From the NCBI GenBank assembly GCA_946543465.1, contig CAMNLR010000164.1:1-33748 (forward strand): 33,748 nucleotides of DNA. The letters run 5' to 3'. The position numbers and the translations under genes were made by a program. Each line of letters begins with the position of its first letter. Position 1 is the first letter of the stretch. This document shows, one piece after another, positions 23,031-30,089 of the stretch. Below the pieces are notes generated by a model, which was not told the origin of the DNA, ran no database searches, and saw nothing but the letters and a program-made list of their open reading frames with translations. This DNA comes from CAG-791 sp002390025. Its GTDB lineage: Bacteria; Bacillota; Clostridia; Lachnospirales; Lachnospiraceae.

Positions 23031-24263
23031 TTACTGATCACCCCAGGTTTTGTCAGGATTCGCGATGGCATCATCGGTGTCATCCTTGACCTTGTTGAGA
23101 GTCCATCCGTCCTTCTCCCCGTAGGAGAAGCGGTTTGTTACAGAACCGCCGCCGGGCTCTTTGTTTGTGTAGGAGTTTGTAAACTCTACAGTCGCCGGAG
23201 CATCTTCTTCGCCTTCCGCTACGATCACAGCGTTCTTGGCTCCCGGCTCGATGGTATATACTCTGCCGGAGTACTCCTCTGTGACCTCTGCATATCCTCC
23301 GGCCGGAAGACCGTTGATCGTGGCGCTCTGGCTGCCGTAGGCATCGAATACAATGGAGACATAATCCTGGAAGATAACCTTGGCTTTGGTCTCGTCTTCG
23401 TAAACAACCACTTTGAAAATAAAGGTCGCAGGATCCTTGATCTTGCGGCTCTGGCCGTCGGTCGTCTTCTCGCGCTGTGCGTAATCTTCCAGATTCTTGA
23501 CGATCTTCAGGGGGCCGAGATTGACTTCCTGGGAAGGCTTGAGTGTCACTTCCGCACCGTCTTCCGCAAAGTAGATCCAGGGACCGGGGTTCGCCGTATT
23601 GATGACGCCGGTCTCGTCCGCCGCTTTGGTCGGCATAGAGATCAGTTCCGGTGAAAAGCTGTACTTGAAGCCTCTGGATTTCGCGATCGTGACCGTACCT
23701 GTCGTTCCTGTTGTCTCATCCGTCACAGTGCCGGCATACTCTGTGATATTGCTGCCGCGCGCGATGATCAGATACAGTCCTGCAGGGAGATCGGTAATCG
23801 GCTGGGTCGGATCCTTGTCCAGCACTTTCAGGGTGGAGTCAATGGCTCCGGCTGTAGCGGAGGGATCCCACTCCGTCTTGCCGGCAGGCGCTGTGCCGAG
23901 CACGATATCAGCCGCCTGCTGTGCAAGCTTCTTCCAGCCCTCACCGTCAATTTTCTTGTCGATGGTAATCGAGGAAAAAGGCTCGTTTACCTGCCAGTCA
24001 TAAGTGTCAAAACCTGTGACCGGCACTGCATCTGCCACGCGGTACAGATCAATCACGACATTCGCAGTCGCAATATCATCAGCAACTATGGAATTGCCGG
24101 GATTGATCTTGAGGCTGCAGTTCTGATCCAAATCCACAGCGCGGGCGGATCTGGAACCAAACGGCACGGAAAGTACCATGAGTACTGCTGCCAGTAATAT
24201 TGCCACAGGCTGCCACTTGCGGCCTGCCGCCCGGCTGCGCCGGACGTTTCTTTCATCTTTCAT
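23031..24263 (-). CDS. Pilin-like surface protein with isopeptide (Spy0128-like) domain, no anchor
   Basis: 410 residues. Signal peptide at about 18-42 (ending RSARA). The first domain (about 45-240) contains LPAGLYLIIARG, a typical pilin (Cna-B/SpaA-like) strand. The second (about 245-370) begins GPLKIVKNL and contains LPAGGYAEVTEE and VEFTNSY, the arrangement of Lys, Glu and Asn used to form an internal isopeptide bond in pilins. The protein ends DKTWGDQ shortly after, without LPxTG, membrane helix or basic tail, so classical sortase anchoring is not possible as encoded. GGAGGG precedes the ATG. The sortase C gene is 119 bases upstream and the TasA-like gene 17 bases downstream. Confidence 0.87.
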   Translation of the reverse strand: MKDERNVRRSRAAGRKWQPVAILLAAVLMVLSVPFGSRSARAVDLDQNCSLKINPGNSIVADDIATANVVIDLYRVADAVPVTGFDTYDWQVNEPFSSITIDKKIDGEGWKKLAQQAADIVLGTAPAGKTEWDPSATAGAIDSTLKVLDKDPTQPITDLPAGLYLIIARGSNITEYAGTVTDETTGTTGTVTIAKSRGFKYSFSPELISMPTKAADETGVINTANPGPWIYFAEDGAEVTLKPSQEVNLGPLKIVKNLEDYAQREKTTDGQSRKIKDPATFIFKVVVYEDETKAKVIFQDYVSIVFDAYGSQSATINGLPAGGYAEVTEEYSGRVYTIEPGAKNAVIVAEGEEDAPATVEFTNSYTNKEPGGGSVTNRFSYGEKDGWTLNKVKDDTDDAIANPDKTWGDQ

Positions 24264-24382
24264 GGATACATTCCCTCCTCTGTCTTGGTTGTTACTTCCT
24301 GAAAAAACTTTTTTTCTGACAGTCTATGTCAATATGTTCTGCTGCAATCAGTCTGCAGCTGACGTTCACCGGGCACATGCTG

Positions 24383-25291
24383 TTACTCCTCATCCGGCGT
24401 ATCTGGTGTGTCTGCCGACGCCATCTCCTCGATCACATTCCTGAGTTCATCCTTTGAGCGGTGTGCTCTGCGCTGTCTGTTCCATTTGCTGGTGGAAACA
24501 AGCAGGATGATCAGAAGGACGAAAAGAATAGGAGCTGCGACCAACGGTGCCACGATCACGGGTTCGAAACGCATTGCGTCCGCTGTGATGCGCGTCGCGT
24601 CAGTATCATCATTATCCACGCGGTGCCCGCGGACGAGCAGCCTGTGTGTATTGACGCCATAAGGAGTACATGTGATCAGAGTACAGTAATCCTGGTTGGG
24701 ATCAATCTCAAGGTCCTGAAGCTCCTGGGGGAGCACGATGCGGATCTGGTCGACCTCGTAGGTCAGGGTTCTGTCCAGTATCTGAAGCAGGAATTTGTCT
24801 CCCGCCTGCAGCTGGTCAATGTCGGTAAACAATTTAGCGGACGGCAGTCCCCTGTGTCCTGACACGGCACTGTGCGTCCCCTCGCCGCCGATTGGGAAGG
24901 AAGTTCCCTCTATATGTCCGATTGCGATCTGAAGAATCGCTTCATCTGTTCCGTGATAGACCGGAAGAGAAACCTTGATGCTGGGGATATCAATATATCC
25001 CATGATGCCGGTTCCGGTGACGTCCAGGATACTGTTGTAGGTTGCCAGTTCCTCATCTGTCAGATTAAAACGGCCTGGTTTTTTTGCCAGATAGTCGTTA
25101 AAGGCCTCCGCTTCCGCCCACATGCGGTCGAATTCCTCTTTGTCCATGTTTGCAACCTGAGCCATATACCCTGCGATCGCCCGCGTCTGATGGAAGGAGT
25201 TCCACCAGTCACTGAATGACGGATACGCAATCAGGGCGATTCCTACGACAAAGGCCAGCGTCAATAATATATTGCCGAGTCTTCTTCTCAT
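24383..25291 (-). CDS. srtC: Class C sortase
   Basis: 302 residues. It has an N-terminal membrane helix (about 8-24) and a C-terminal one (about 248-268), typical of pilus-building class C enzymes. Catalytic residues: His146 in SGHRGLPSAKLFTD, Cys208 in TLITCTPYG, Arg217 in THRLLVRG. The lead-in GYIDIPSIKVSLPVYHGT is class C-like. It normally joins pilin subunits through LPxTG-type motifs, but no canonical motif is encoded in the linked genes. It is probably the first gene of the locus. AGGA lies before the ATG. Confidence 0.95.
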   Translation of the reverse strand: MRRRLGNILLTLAFVVGIALIAYPSFSDWWNSFHQTRAIAGYMAQVANMDKEEFDRMWAEAEAFNDYLAKKPGRFNLTDEELATYNSILDVTGTGIMGYIDIPSIKVSLPVYHGTDEAILQIAIGHIEGTSFPIGGEGTHSAVSGHRGLPSAKLFTDIDQLQAGDKFLLQILDRTLTYEVDQIRIVLPQELQDLEIDPNQDYCTLITCTPYGVNTHRLLVRGHRVDNDDTDATRITADAMRFEPVIVAPLVAAPILFVLLIILLVSTSKWNRQRRAHRSKDELRNVIEEMASADTPDTPDEE

Positions 25292-25423
25292 CTTGTTCCT
25301 GTGCTTTACTCTATGATTTTGTGCTGTCAGACCTTGGGACAGTCGCTCCGGCCCGCATCAAAGTCCCGAGCCGGCAATCAGTCCGCAGTCATCACATTCT
25401 AAGCACATGCTAACTGTAACATG

Positions 25424-25441
25424 ATACTATATCAATAGTAT
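25424..25441 (-). promoter_or_regulatory. Operator-like palindrome in the sortase upstream region
   Basis: ATACTAT (25424-25430), spacer ATCA, ATAGTAT (25435-25441): perfect 7-base arms, about 130 bases before srtC. On the minus strand it overlaps a weak promoter-like pair (TTGATA, 17 bases, TAGCAT). A regulator site is possible. From 25292 to 25423 nothing else is recognised. Confidence 0.35.
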
Positions 25442-25573
25442 TTAAGCATAACCAGCGTCAAAGATACCGTCAATAGACGTGCAGATTTCGTTTTTTCTTA
25501 TGATTTGGCCTGTTTTCCTGCCCGTCACCGCCCGGCCGGCATCTTTGAAATAAATCATCACAGTGATTACCCG

Positions 25574-25696
25574 TCTGCGGGACAAAGGCAGGACGGGTGC
25601 GGGCGAAGACAATTCCTGTCTGCGGGACGGATGCTGGCGGAGACAATTCCCTTCTGCGGGACAAAAGCAGGACGGATGCGGGCGAAGACAATTCCA
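25574..25696. repeat. Direct repeats upstream of the sortase locus
   Basis: Three units begin TCTGCGGGA at 25574, 25619 and 25653, each ending GAGACAATTCC or GAAGACAATTCC. The first and third are about 45 bases; the middle one is 34 because it lacks the ACAAAAGCAGG block. No coding use is evident in any frame. Confidence 0.75.
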
Positions 25697-25914
25697 CGCC
25701 GGTAAAATGCGACAAGGTCCTCAATATGTCTATTGACTCTTACTTCCGGATGCATTAGAATGAGCATCAGAAATTAAATAGTAGGCAATATAATTTTGCA
25801 AAATTTATTTTCGTTTTATAAGACTCCCGAGCGGGTCTTGAATGTGTCGTATCATTTATACGCTCTTTCCGACCGTCCCGGAGCACTTCAGCGCGCAGGC
25901 ATCGTCTTATTAAG

Positions 25915-25935
25915 ATGATCATACCGGGTGATCAT
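25915..25935. promoter_or_regulatory. Perfect palindrome ATGATCA-N7-TGATCAT
   Basis: Seven-base arms at 25915-25921 and 25929-25935 around TACCGGG, 20 bases beyond the stop of the small peptide gene. It may be an operator or a weak hairpin; no T run follows. Next to it the 3' end of the small gene is partly repeated (TACTAATTATAGAAGCC then TACTAATTAATATAGAAGG). Confidence 0.4.
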
Positions 25936-25954
25936 ACTAATTATAGAAGCCTTA

Positions 25955-26143
25955 CTAATTAATATAGAAGGTATCAGGATTTTGATTGATCATGGTCCAT
26001 GATACTGAGCCCTTTGCGACTGATGTGTAGCTGTCTGCCGCAAAAACGGCAGCCGGTACGAGGCTGAGTACCAGAACCAACACCAGCATCAGACTGAAGA
26101 GCCTTGCTGAAGCCCTGTTGTCAGGTTTCTGATGTGATTTCAT
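25955..26143 (-). CDS. Small secreted peptide, 62 residues
   Basis: The ATG at 26143 follows a strong GGGGAGGAT site. Residues 1-36 are a textbook Sec signal peptide (basic start, hydrophobic Leu/Val core, AVFAA cleavage site), leaving a mature peptide of about 27 residues starting ADSYTSVAKG and ending DTFYIN. The signal resembles those of large clostridial surface proteins, so it could be the remnant of a bigger gene, but no continuation was found in the bases after the stop. A structured leader lies just upstream. A free peptide signal or bacteriocin-like role is speculative. Confidence 0.6.
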   Translation of the reverse strand: MKSHQKPDNRASARLFSLMLVLVLVLSLVPAAVFAADSYTSVAKGSVSWTMINQNPDTFYIN

Positions 26144-26169
26144 GTATTATCCTCCCCATGAAATGTGGC

Positions 26170-26229
26170 AGAAGCTGCGCTGCGCAGGCAAAAGGGGCAG
26201 GTTCCTCATGCTTTGCCGAGTCGGCTTCT
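26170..26229 (-). promoter_or_regulatory. Candidate structured leader RNA of the small peptide gene
   Basis: On the minus strand AGAAGC (26224-26229) can pair with GCTTCT (26170-26175), enclosing GGCAAA (26212-26217) pairing with TTTGCC (26187-26192) and a short hairpin TGCGC-GCGCA (26176-26186). The word GGCAAAGC recalls c-di-GMP-I riboswitches, but the second conserved half (GACGCAAAGC) is missing, so no known riboswitch class is claimed. Confidence 0.35.
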
Positions 26230-26270
26230 ATTAAAAGTATCTTTTGTTAGAAATGACTAACCTTATTTAC

Positions 26271-26304
26271 ACAAAAAGACCTGCCTCGCGGCAAGTCTTT
26301 TTGT
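26271..26304. terminator. Bidirectional intrinsic terminator
   Basis: ACAAAAAGAC (26271-26280) pairs with GTCTTTTTGT (26295-26304), then after one mismatch TGCC with GGCA, loop TCGC. A/T runs at both ends allow termination in either direction. It most likely ends transcripts of the Rpn-family gene, whose stop is at 26451. Confidence 0.9.
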
Positions 26305-26346
26305 ATGCAAATCCTTTTCAATTATCACTGAAATACAGGTTGCTGT

Positions 26347-26411
26347 CAATTGTTATTCTGCTGCAGCACAGTTATTCTGTTGCATCTCAGTTGTTATCCT
26401 GTTTCAGTTGG
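26347..26411. repeat. Degenerate short repeats behind the Rpn-family gene
   Basis: TTATTCTG occurs at 26353 and 26372 and TTATCCTG at 26394, each within a CAGTTGTTATCCTG-like unit of 19-22 bases. The region lies between the Rpn stop and its terminator. Confidence 0.55.
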
Positions 26412-26450
26412 AGTCATCCTCTTCGAATTCCACAACAGACCGCTATTGGT

Positions 26451-27440
26451 CTATGAGAGATGATTTTGAGCTTTCTTCAGACCGAGGATCACTTCGACAT
26501 CTTCGACAGGAATTTTCAATATACGAGCGATTACATCCGGACCTATGCCTTCCTCATACATACCCCTTGCATCTTTCTCCATTTGCTGCAGGGTACCTTG
26601 CGAAAGGCCCTGTGAAAGTCCTTGTTCCAGGTATTCTTTTTTGAACTTCTCCAAAGTAGCGGCTTCGTCATATTCTGTAATAAACATTCTTTTAACCTCC
26701 GCTTTATTGGCAATAATGAATGGTTTGATCAGGGAGTTATCGGGCATGGCATCGAGTGCATCGTCAATGGCTGCTTCGATATTCTTCCTTTTTTTCTGTG
26801 CTCGTCGGATATTCTCCAGAAGATCCGCGTACTCGCGAAGCGGCTGACAGGCAGTCATAAGTCCCCGGTTTTTGTCAGCGTTGATATTCAGCATGGTGAC
26901 ATCAAGAGAGATATCAGAGAGCTCCGGGCGTTCAAAAGCATCTGTCAGGTGCAGTATCTTCTGATCCGGCTGCTGGTCTGTGCCGTTATAAAAACACACA
27001 AGCCTTGGAACCGGGAACTTCTGCTGTGTCTTGCTGAAGATGTTTATACTGTTGTCCGGATCCTCGATATAGGCGCTGTAAACCATACTGGTATATACGA
27101 GGAACCTCATGGGCATATTGGGATTATACGTCGACTGCTGCTCGTATAAGCTCATGGTATCGGCGAGCAGAAGCGAGATATCATTTTTCATACCCATGTA
27201 GACGGCATTTTCAATGGTTGTGAAAACAATGTCTTCCGGATTATTATAGCAGGTCCCGTTCACAGCATTATACAGAGACAGTGTCCAGTCTCTGTGTTCG
27301 GGATTTCCGAACAGGAACTTGAACAGGCGGTCTTTGTACTGGCGGTTGATCGCCTTGGGCTTACCTCCCGAAGAATCACCCTTCGTGTTCGATACTGTAC
27401 TGACTTCCTCATGTGTTGTTTCATTGCTGTTGATTGTCAC
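26451..27440 (-). CDS. Rpn family recombination-promoting nuclease/putative transposase
   Basis: 329 residues from GTG 27440, chosen because GGAGGT lies six bases before it and because the only good promoter (27636-27664) starts transcription downstream of the longer ATG at 27644. The N-terminal half carries the Rpn PD-(D/E)XK pattern: RLFKFLFG, then NDISLLLADTMSLYEQQSTYNPNMP with the Asp and Glu-x-Gln/Ser active-site block. The C-terminal part contains a charged helix and the repeated GLSQGLSQG segment common in this family, then EDVEVILGLKKA. Rpn proteins are DNA endonucleases found in many, often variable, copies. The linker repeats are a known site of variation in the family. Confidence 0.85.
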   Translation of the reverse strand: MTINSNETTHEEVSTVSNTKGDSSGGKPKAINRQYKDRLFKFLFGNPEHRDWTLSLYNAVNGTCYNNPEDIVFTTIENAVYMGMKNDISLLLADTMSLYEQQSTYNPNMPMRFLVYTSMVYSAYIEDPDNSINIFSKTQQKFPVPRLVCFYNGTDQQPDQKILHLTDAFERPELSDISLDVTMLNINADKNRGLMTACQPLREYADLLENIRRAQKKRKNIEAAIDDALDAMPDNSLIKPFIIANKAEVKRMFITEYDEAATLEKFKKEYLEQGLSQGLSQGTLQQMEKDARGMYEEGIGPDVIARILKIPVEDVEVILGLKKAQNHLS

Positions 27441-27471
27441 TTCAGCACCTCCATATGTACACTTCTTTGGA

Positions 27472-27532
27472 GGGGCTCCGACACGGGAGGATCTGAAACT
27501 ATATGACTCTCCTGGTGTACCGCCGGAGCCCC
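27472..27532 (-). promoter_or_regulatory. Long stem-loop in the Rpn-family leader
   Basis: GGGGCTCCG (27472-27480) and CGGAGCCCC (27524-27532) pair perfectly over 9 bases. Inside, ACAC pairs with GTGT and GGGAG approximately with CTCTCC, giving a nearly continuous 61-base hairpin. It ends about 20 bases before the ribosome site, so it could influence translation or message stability. Confidence 0.6.
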
Positions 27533-27635
27533 AGGTATCAATAGAATCTGGTCTCCGACGGCAGCAATTGCGCCGCTGTGACAAAGCAATGGGCACGGAC
27601 CTCCTCCGCGCAATCATTGTTTGTTGGATAACAGT

Positions 27636-27664
27636 ATTATACAAAACAAATATAAAAGTTTCAA
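27636..27664 (-). promoter_or_regulatory. Promoter of the Rpn-family gene
   Basis: On the minus strand TTGAAA (27659-27664), 17 bases, TATAAT (27636-27641). The predicted start near 27629 gives a leader of about 190 bases containing the stem-loop at 27472. Confidence 0.75.
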
Positions 27665-28111
27665 TACATACAGATGAATTAATTCCATTTTAGATATGCT
27701 TGCAGCACAGTAACGAGTGACATGAAACGCAATGCGTTTTTCGCAGGTTTCACGCCCCAAATTTCTAGGCGCGCGACAGCACATTGGCGCAAAACGCTTT
27801 CTCGTGCTGGAAACGCCATATACAAAAATAAGAGTACACACCTTTCGCGAGACGTGTACTCCTATTATGGTTTTGTAGGAGATTGCTATTCTCCCCACAG
27901 TAATAAAGTCCTCCCGTAAAAGATTATTCCCTTCCAAGATATCAAAGGGATATATCAGGGTGGGGTGCGGGGGTGCGCGAAGCGCAGGGCCGCCCTTGAC
28001 TTTACGCAACGATTACTGTGCCAGACAAGCAGGCCAATGGCTCAATTGGCTGTAACTTTTTTCCAGGCAATATACACAGGAATATCCTATCCTGTTGCAG
28101 CAGATCTGATT
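27665..28111. other. Gene-poor stretch between the Rpn-family and NhaC genes
   Basis: No frame here has both a start signal and protein-like composition. Bases 27700-27960 are AT-richer than the neighbours and hold small inverted repeats: TGAAAC (27723) with GTTTCA (27746), AGTACAC (about 27832) with GTGTACT (about 27853), GCCAAT with ATTGGC (28031-28048), and ACAGGA with TCCTGT (28077-28096) just after the nhaC stop. It could hold a small RNA or the remains of a mobile element; neither is shown. Confidence 0.5.
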
Positions 28112-29731
28112 TTATTCAGCTTGCGTAGGTGTGTTCTTTCCGCCGGCCACTTTAAAGATAAACATGACTGCGAGCATGATCACGAAGCCGACCGCCAGAG
28201 AGATTACTGGGTTGCGGATCAGTCCCGCTATAATGTAGGTCACAGCGGATACAGCAGCGCAGGTAAGCGCATAGGGCATCTGGGTCGAGACATGGTTGAT
28301 GTGGTTACACTGGGCACCGGCACTCGACATGATGGTGGTATCCGAAATGGGTGAGCAGTGGTCGCCGCAGACGGAGCCGGCCATGCAGGCGCTCATGGCA
28401 ATGATCATGAGCTGAGGATCCGTTGTCTGGAAGCAGGCAACGACGATCGGAATCAGGATTCCGAAAGTGCCCCAGGAGGTACCGGTCGCGAAGGACAGGC
28501 CGACGGCGATCAGGAAGATGATCGCGGGCAGGAAGGAGGCAAAGCCAGCTGCGTTGTTGGCGATGATGCCGGCAACGAATTCCTTGGCGCCCAGACTTGC
28601 GGTCGTGCCGTTCAGGGTCCAGGCAAGGGTCAGAATGAGGATGGCGGGAACCATCTGCTTGAAGCCGTCCGGCAGGCATCCCATCATTTCTTCAAAGGAC
28701 AGGGCGTTGCGGATCAGATAGTAGACCATGGTGATGATCAGAGCACAGAAAGAGCCCAGCACCAGTCCGACAGAAGCGTCACTGCCTGCGAAGGCATCGA
28801 TGAAATTTGTGCCGCTGAAGAATCCGCCGGTGTAGATCATGCCGATAACACAGCAGATAATCAGAGAGAAGATCGGGATCAGCATATCCGCCACAACACC
28901 CACACGTCCCTGGGATTCGTCCTCCGCGTTTGCGTAGGGACGATCAGGCGTCGTATAGATATCGCCCTTCTCAATAGCATTGTATTCATGCTCTGCCATG
29001 GGGCCATAGTTGACGTGCATAAGCACGAGCATGACCATCATGGCAATGGTCAGCAGCGCGTAGTAATTGTAAGGAATAGTGCGGATAAAGAGGGCCAGAC
29101 CGTTCTCGCCCTCGACAAAGCCGGAGACTGCCGCCGCCCAGCTGGAAATAGGTGCAATGATGCAGACGGGAGCAGCTGTGGCATCGATCAGATAAGCCAG
29201 CTTTGCCCTGGAGACTTTGTATTTATCAGTGACGGGGCGCATAACGCTGCCGACCGTCAGACAGTTGAAATAGTCGTCAATGAAGATCAGGACACCGAGG
29301 CCGATGGTCGCCAGCTGCGCGCCCTCACGGGTCTGAATGCGGCGGGTCGCCCAGTTGCCGAATGCAGCGCTGCCGCCGGTGCGGTTCATCAGCTGCACGA
29401 TGGTGCCCAGGATGACCAGAAAGATCAGGATACCGACATTCCAGGAATCCGAAAGAGAAGCAATGATGCCGTCACTGAAGACATGGGTCATGGTGCCTTC
29501 AAAGTTAAATCCCGAATACAGAAGCGCTCCGGTCAGGATACCAATAAACAGTGAGCTGTAAACTTCCTTTGTCACCAGCGCCAGGATGATTGCGATAATA
29601 GGCGGGATCAGCGACCAGAAGCTCTGCTGGACGGTCTCCGGCGTTGTCACAAATGCCGAGATGACAAGGAATATGATCACGGCTACGAAAGCTGCGATCG
29701 TCACCCTTACGGTACGTGTCTTGTTTTCCAT
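28112..29731 (-). CDS. nhaC: NhaC family Na+/H+ antiporter
   Basis: 539 residues with about twelve membrane segments. Family features: FIDDYFNCLTVGSVMRPVTD in the first half, with the acidic pair in the membrane, and FATGTSWGTFGILIPI and GDHCSPISDTT in the second. Members exchange Na+ for H+; related transporters carry malate/lactate or amino acids, so the substrate is not fixed. AAGGGG lies before the ATG. It is a single-gene unit bounded by the repeat-rich gap at 29794 and the gene-poor stretch at 27665. Confidence 0.9.
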   Translation of the reverse strand: MENKTRTVRVTIAAFVAVIIFLVISAFVTTPETVQQSFWSLIPPIIAIILALVTKEVYSSLFIGILTGALLYSGFNFEGTMTHVFSDGIIASLSDSWNVGILIFLVILGTIVQLMNRTGGSAAFGNWATRRIQTREGAQLATIGLGVLIFIDDYFNCLTVGSVMRPVTDKYKVSRAKLAYLIDATAAPVCIIAPISSWAAAVSGFVEGENGLALFIRTIPYNYYALLTIAMMVMLVLMHVNYGPMAEHEYNAIEKGDIYTTPDRPYANAEDESQGRVGVVADMLIPIFSLIICCVIGMIYTGGFFSGTNFIDAFAGSDASVGLVLGSFCALIITMVYYLIRNALSFEEMMGCLPDGFKQMVPAILILTLAWTLNGTTASLGAKEFVAGIIANNAAGFASFLPAIIFLIAVGLSFATGTSWGTFGILIPIVVACFQTTDPQLMIIAMSACMAGSVCGDHCSPISDTTIMSSAGAQCNHINHVSTQMPYALTCAAVSAVTYIIAGLIRNPVISLAVGFVIMLAVMFIFKVAGGKNTPTQAE

Positions 29732-29793
29732 AACTTGTTTCCCCTTTATACTAACAACAGTTGCATATGTCCAATAGGCAGCCGATGAGACAA

Positions 29794-29866
29794 GTGAGTC
29801 GCGGGGGACGGTTCATCTGACTCATACCGGAAAATGAGTCCGTCAGAATCGTCCCCTGTGACTCAT
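29794..29866. repeat. MITE-like palindromic repeat
   Basis: Imperfect inverted arms of about 32 bases, 29794-29825 and 29834-29866, begin GTGAGTCGCGGGGGACGGTT and end AATCGTCCCCTGTGACTCAT, with an 8-base centre. Elements with GGGGACGGTTC arms are dispersed in many clostridial genomes. Bases 29867-30038 show nothing beyond the block resembling the 62-bp repeat at 7447. Confidence 0.75.
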
Positions 29867-30038
29867 CCTCTGTGCTGTCCTGTTAGACAAAACTTCTATA
29901 ATGTTAATACGTCAACGCGATAAAGTCAATGAATCATGTCTTTTGAAAGACATTTTTTCTCGGCTTCCGCGGGCCTGCTCTGTCCTGCGCGCGTATCCCA
30001 GGACTGAAGTCACGGGTATTGAGCGATAAAGAATAAAA

Positions 30039-30071
30039 GTGAGACAAGAAGAATCCTTCCTCTTGTCTCAC
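30039..30071. terminator. Terminator of apbE, palindrome-derived
   Basis: GTGAGACAAGA (30039-30049) pairs perfectly with TCTTGTCTCAC (30061-30071). On the minus strand it is followed by TTTTATTC, on the plus strand by CTCTTTTCTC. It lies just past the apbE stop at 30090, and its arms resemble the palindrome family at 29794. Confidence 0.8.
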
Positions 30072-30089
30072 CTCTTTTCTCAATTTGCA

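Noticed and set aside
25574..25696. CRISPR array
   Set aside because: Only three units, of unequal length (45, 34, 44), without distinct spacers and with no cas gene in the window.
26150..26240. Cobalamin or c-di-GMP riboswitch upstream of the small peptide
   Set aside because: AGGAACCTGCC resembles a B12 box and GGCAAAGC a c-di-GMP word, but the other conserved parts of either class are absent and the leader is too short for a cobalamin riboswitch.
27614..28009. 131-codon minus-strand frame upstream of the Rpn-family gene
   Set aside because: Composition is not protein-like, no ribosome site, and it overlaps the Rpn promoter.
28358..29554. 398-codon plus-strand frame opposite nhaC
   Set aside because: Extremely polar, Asp/Gln/His-rich composition, as expected from the complement of membrane-protein codons.
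29745..29774. Promoter for nhaC (TTGGAC, 18 bases, TATAAA)
   Set aside because: The start would fall inside or after the ribosome binding site, leaving no usable leader.
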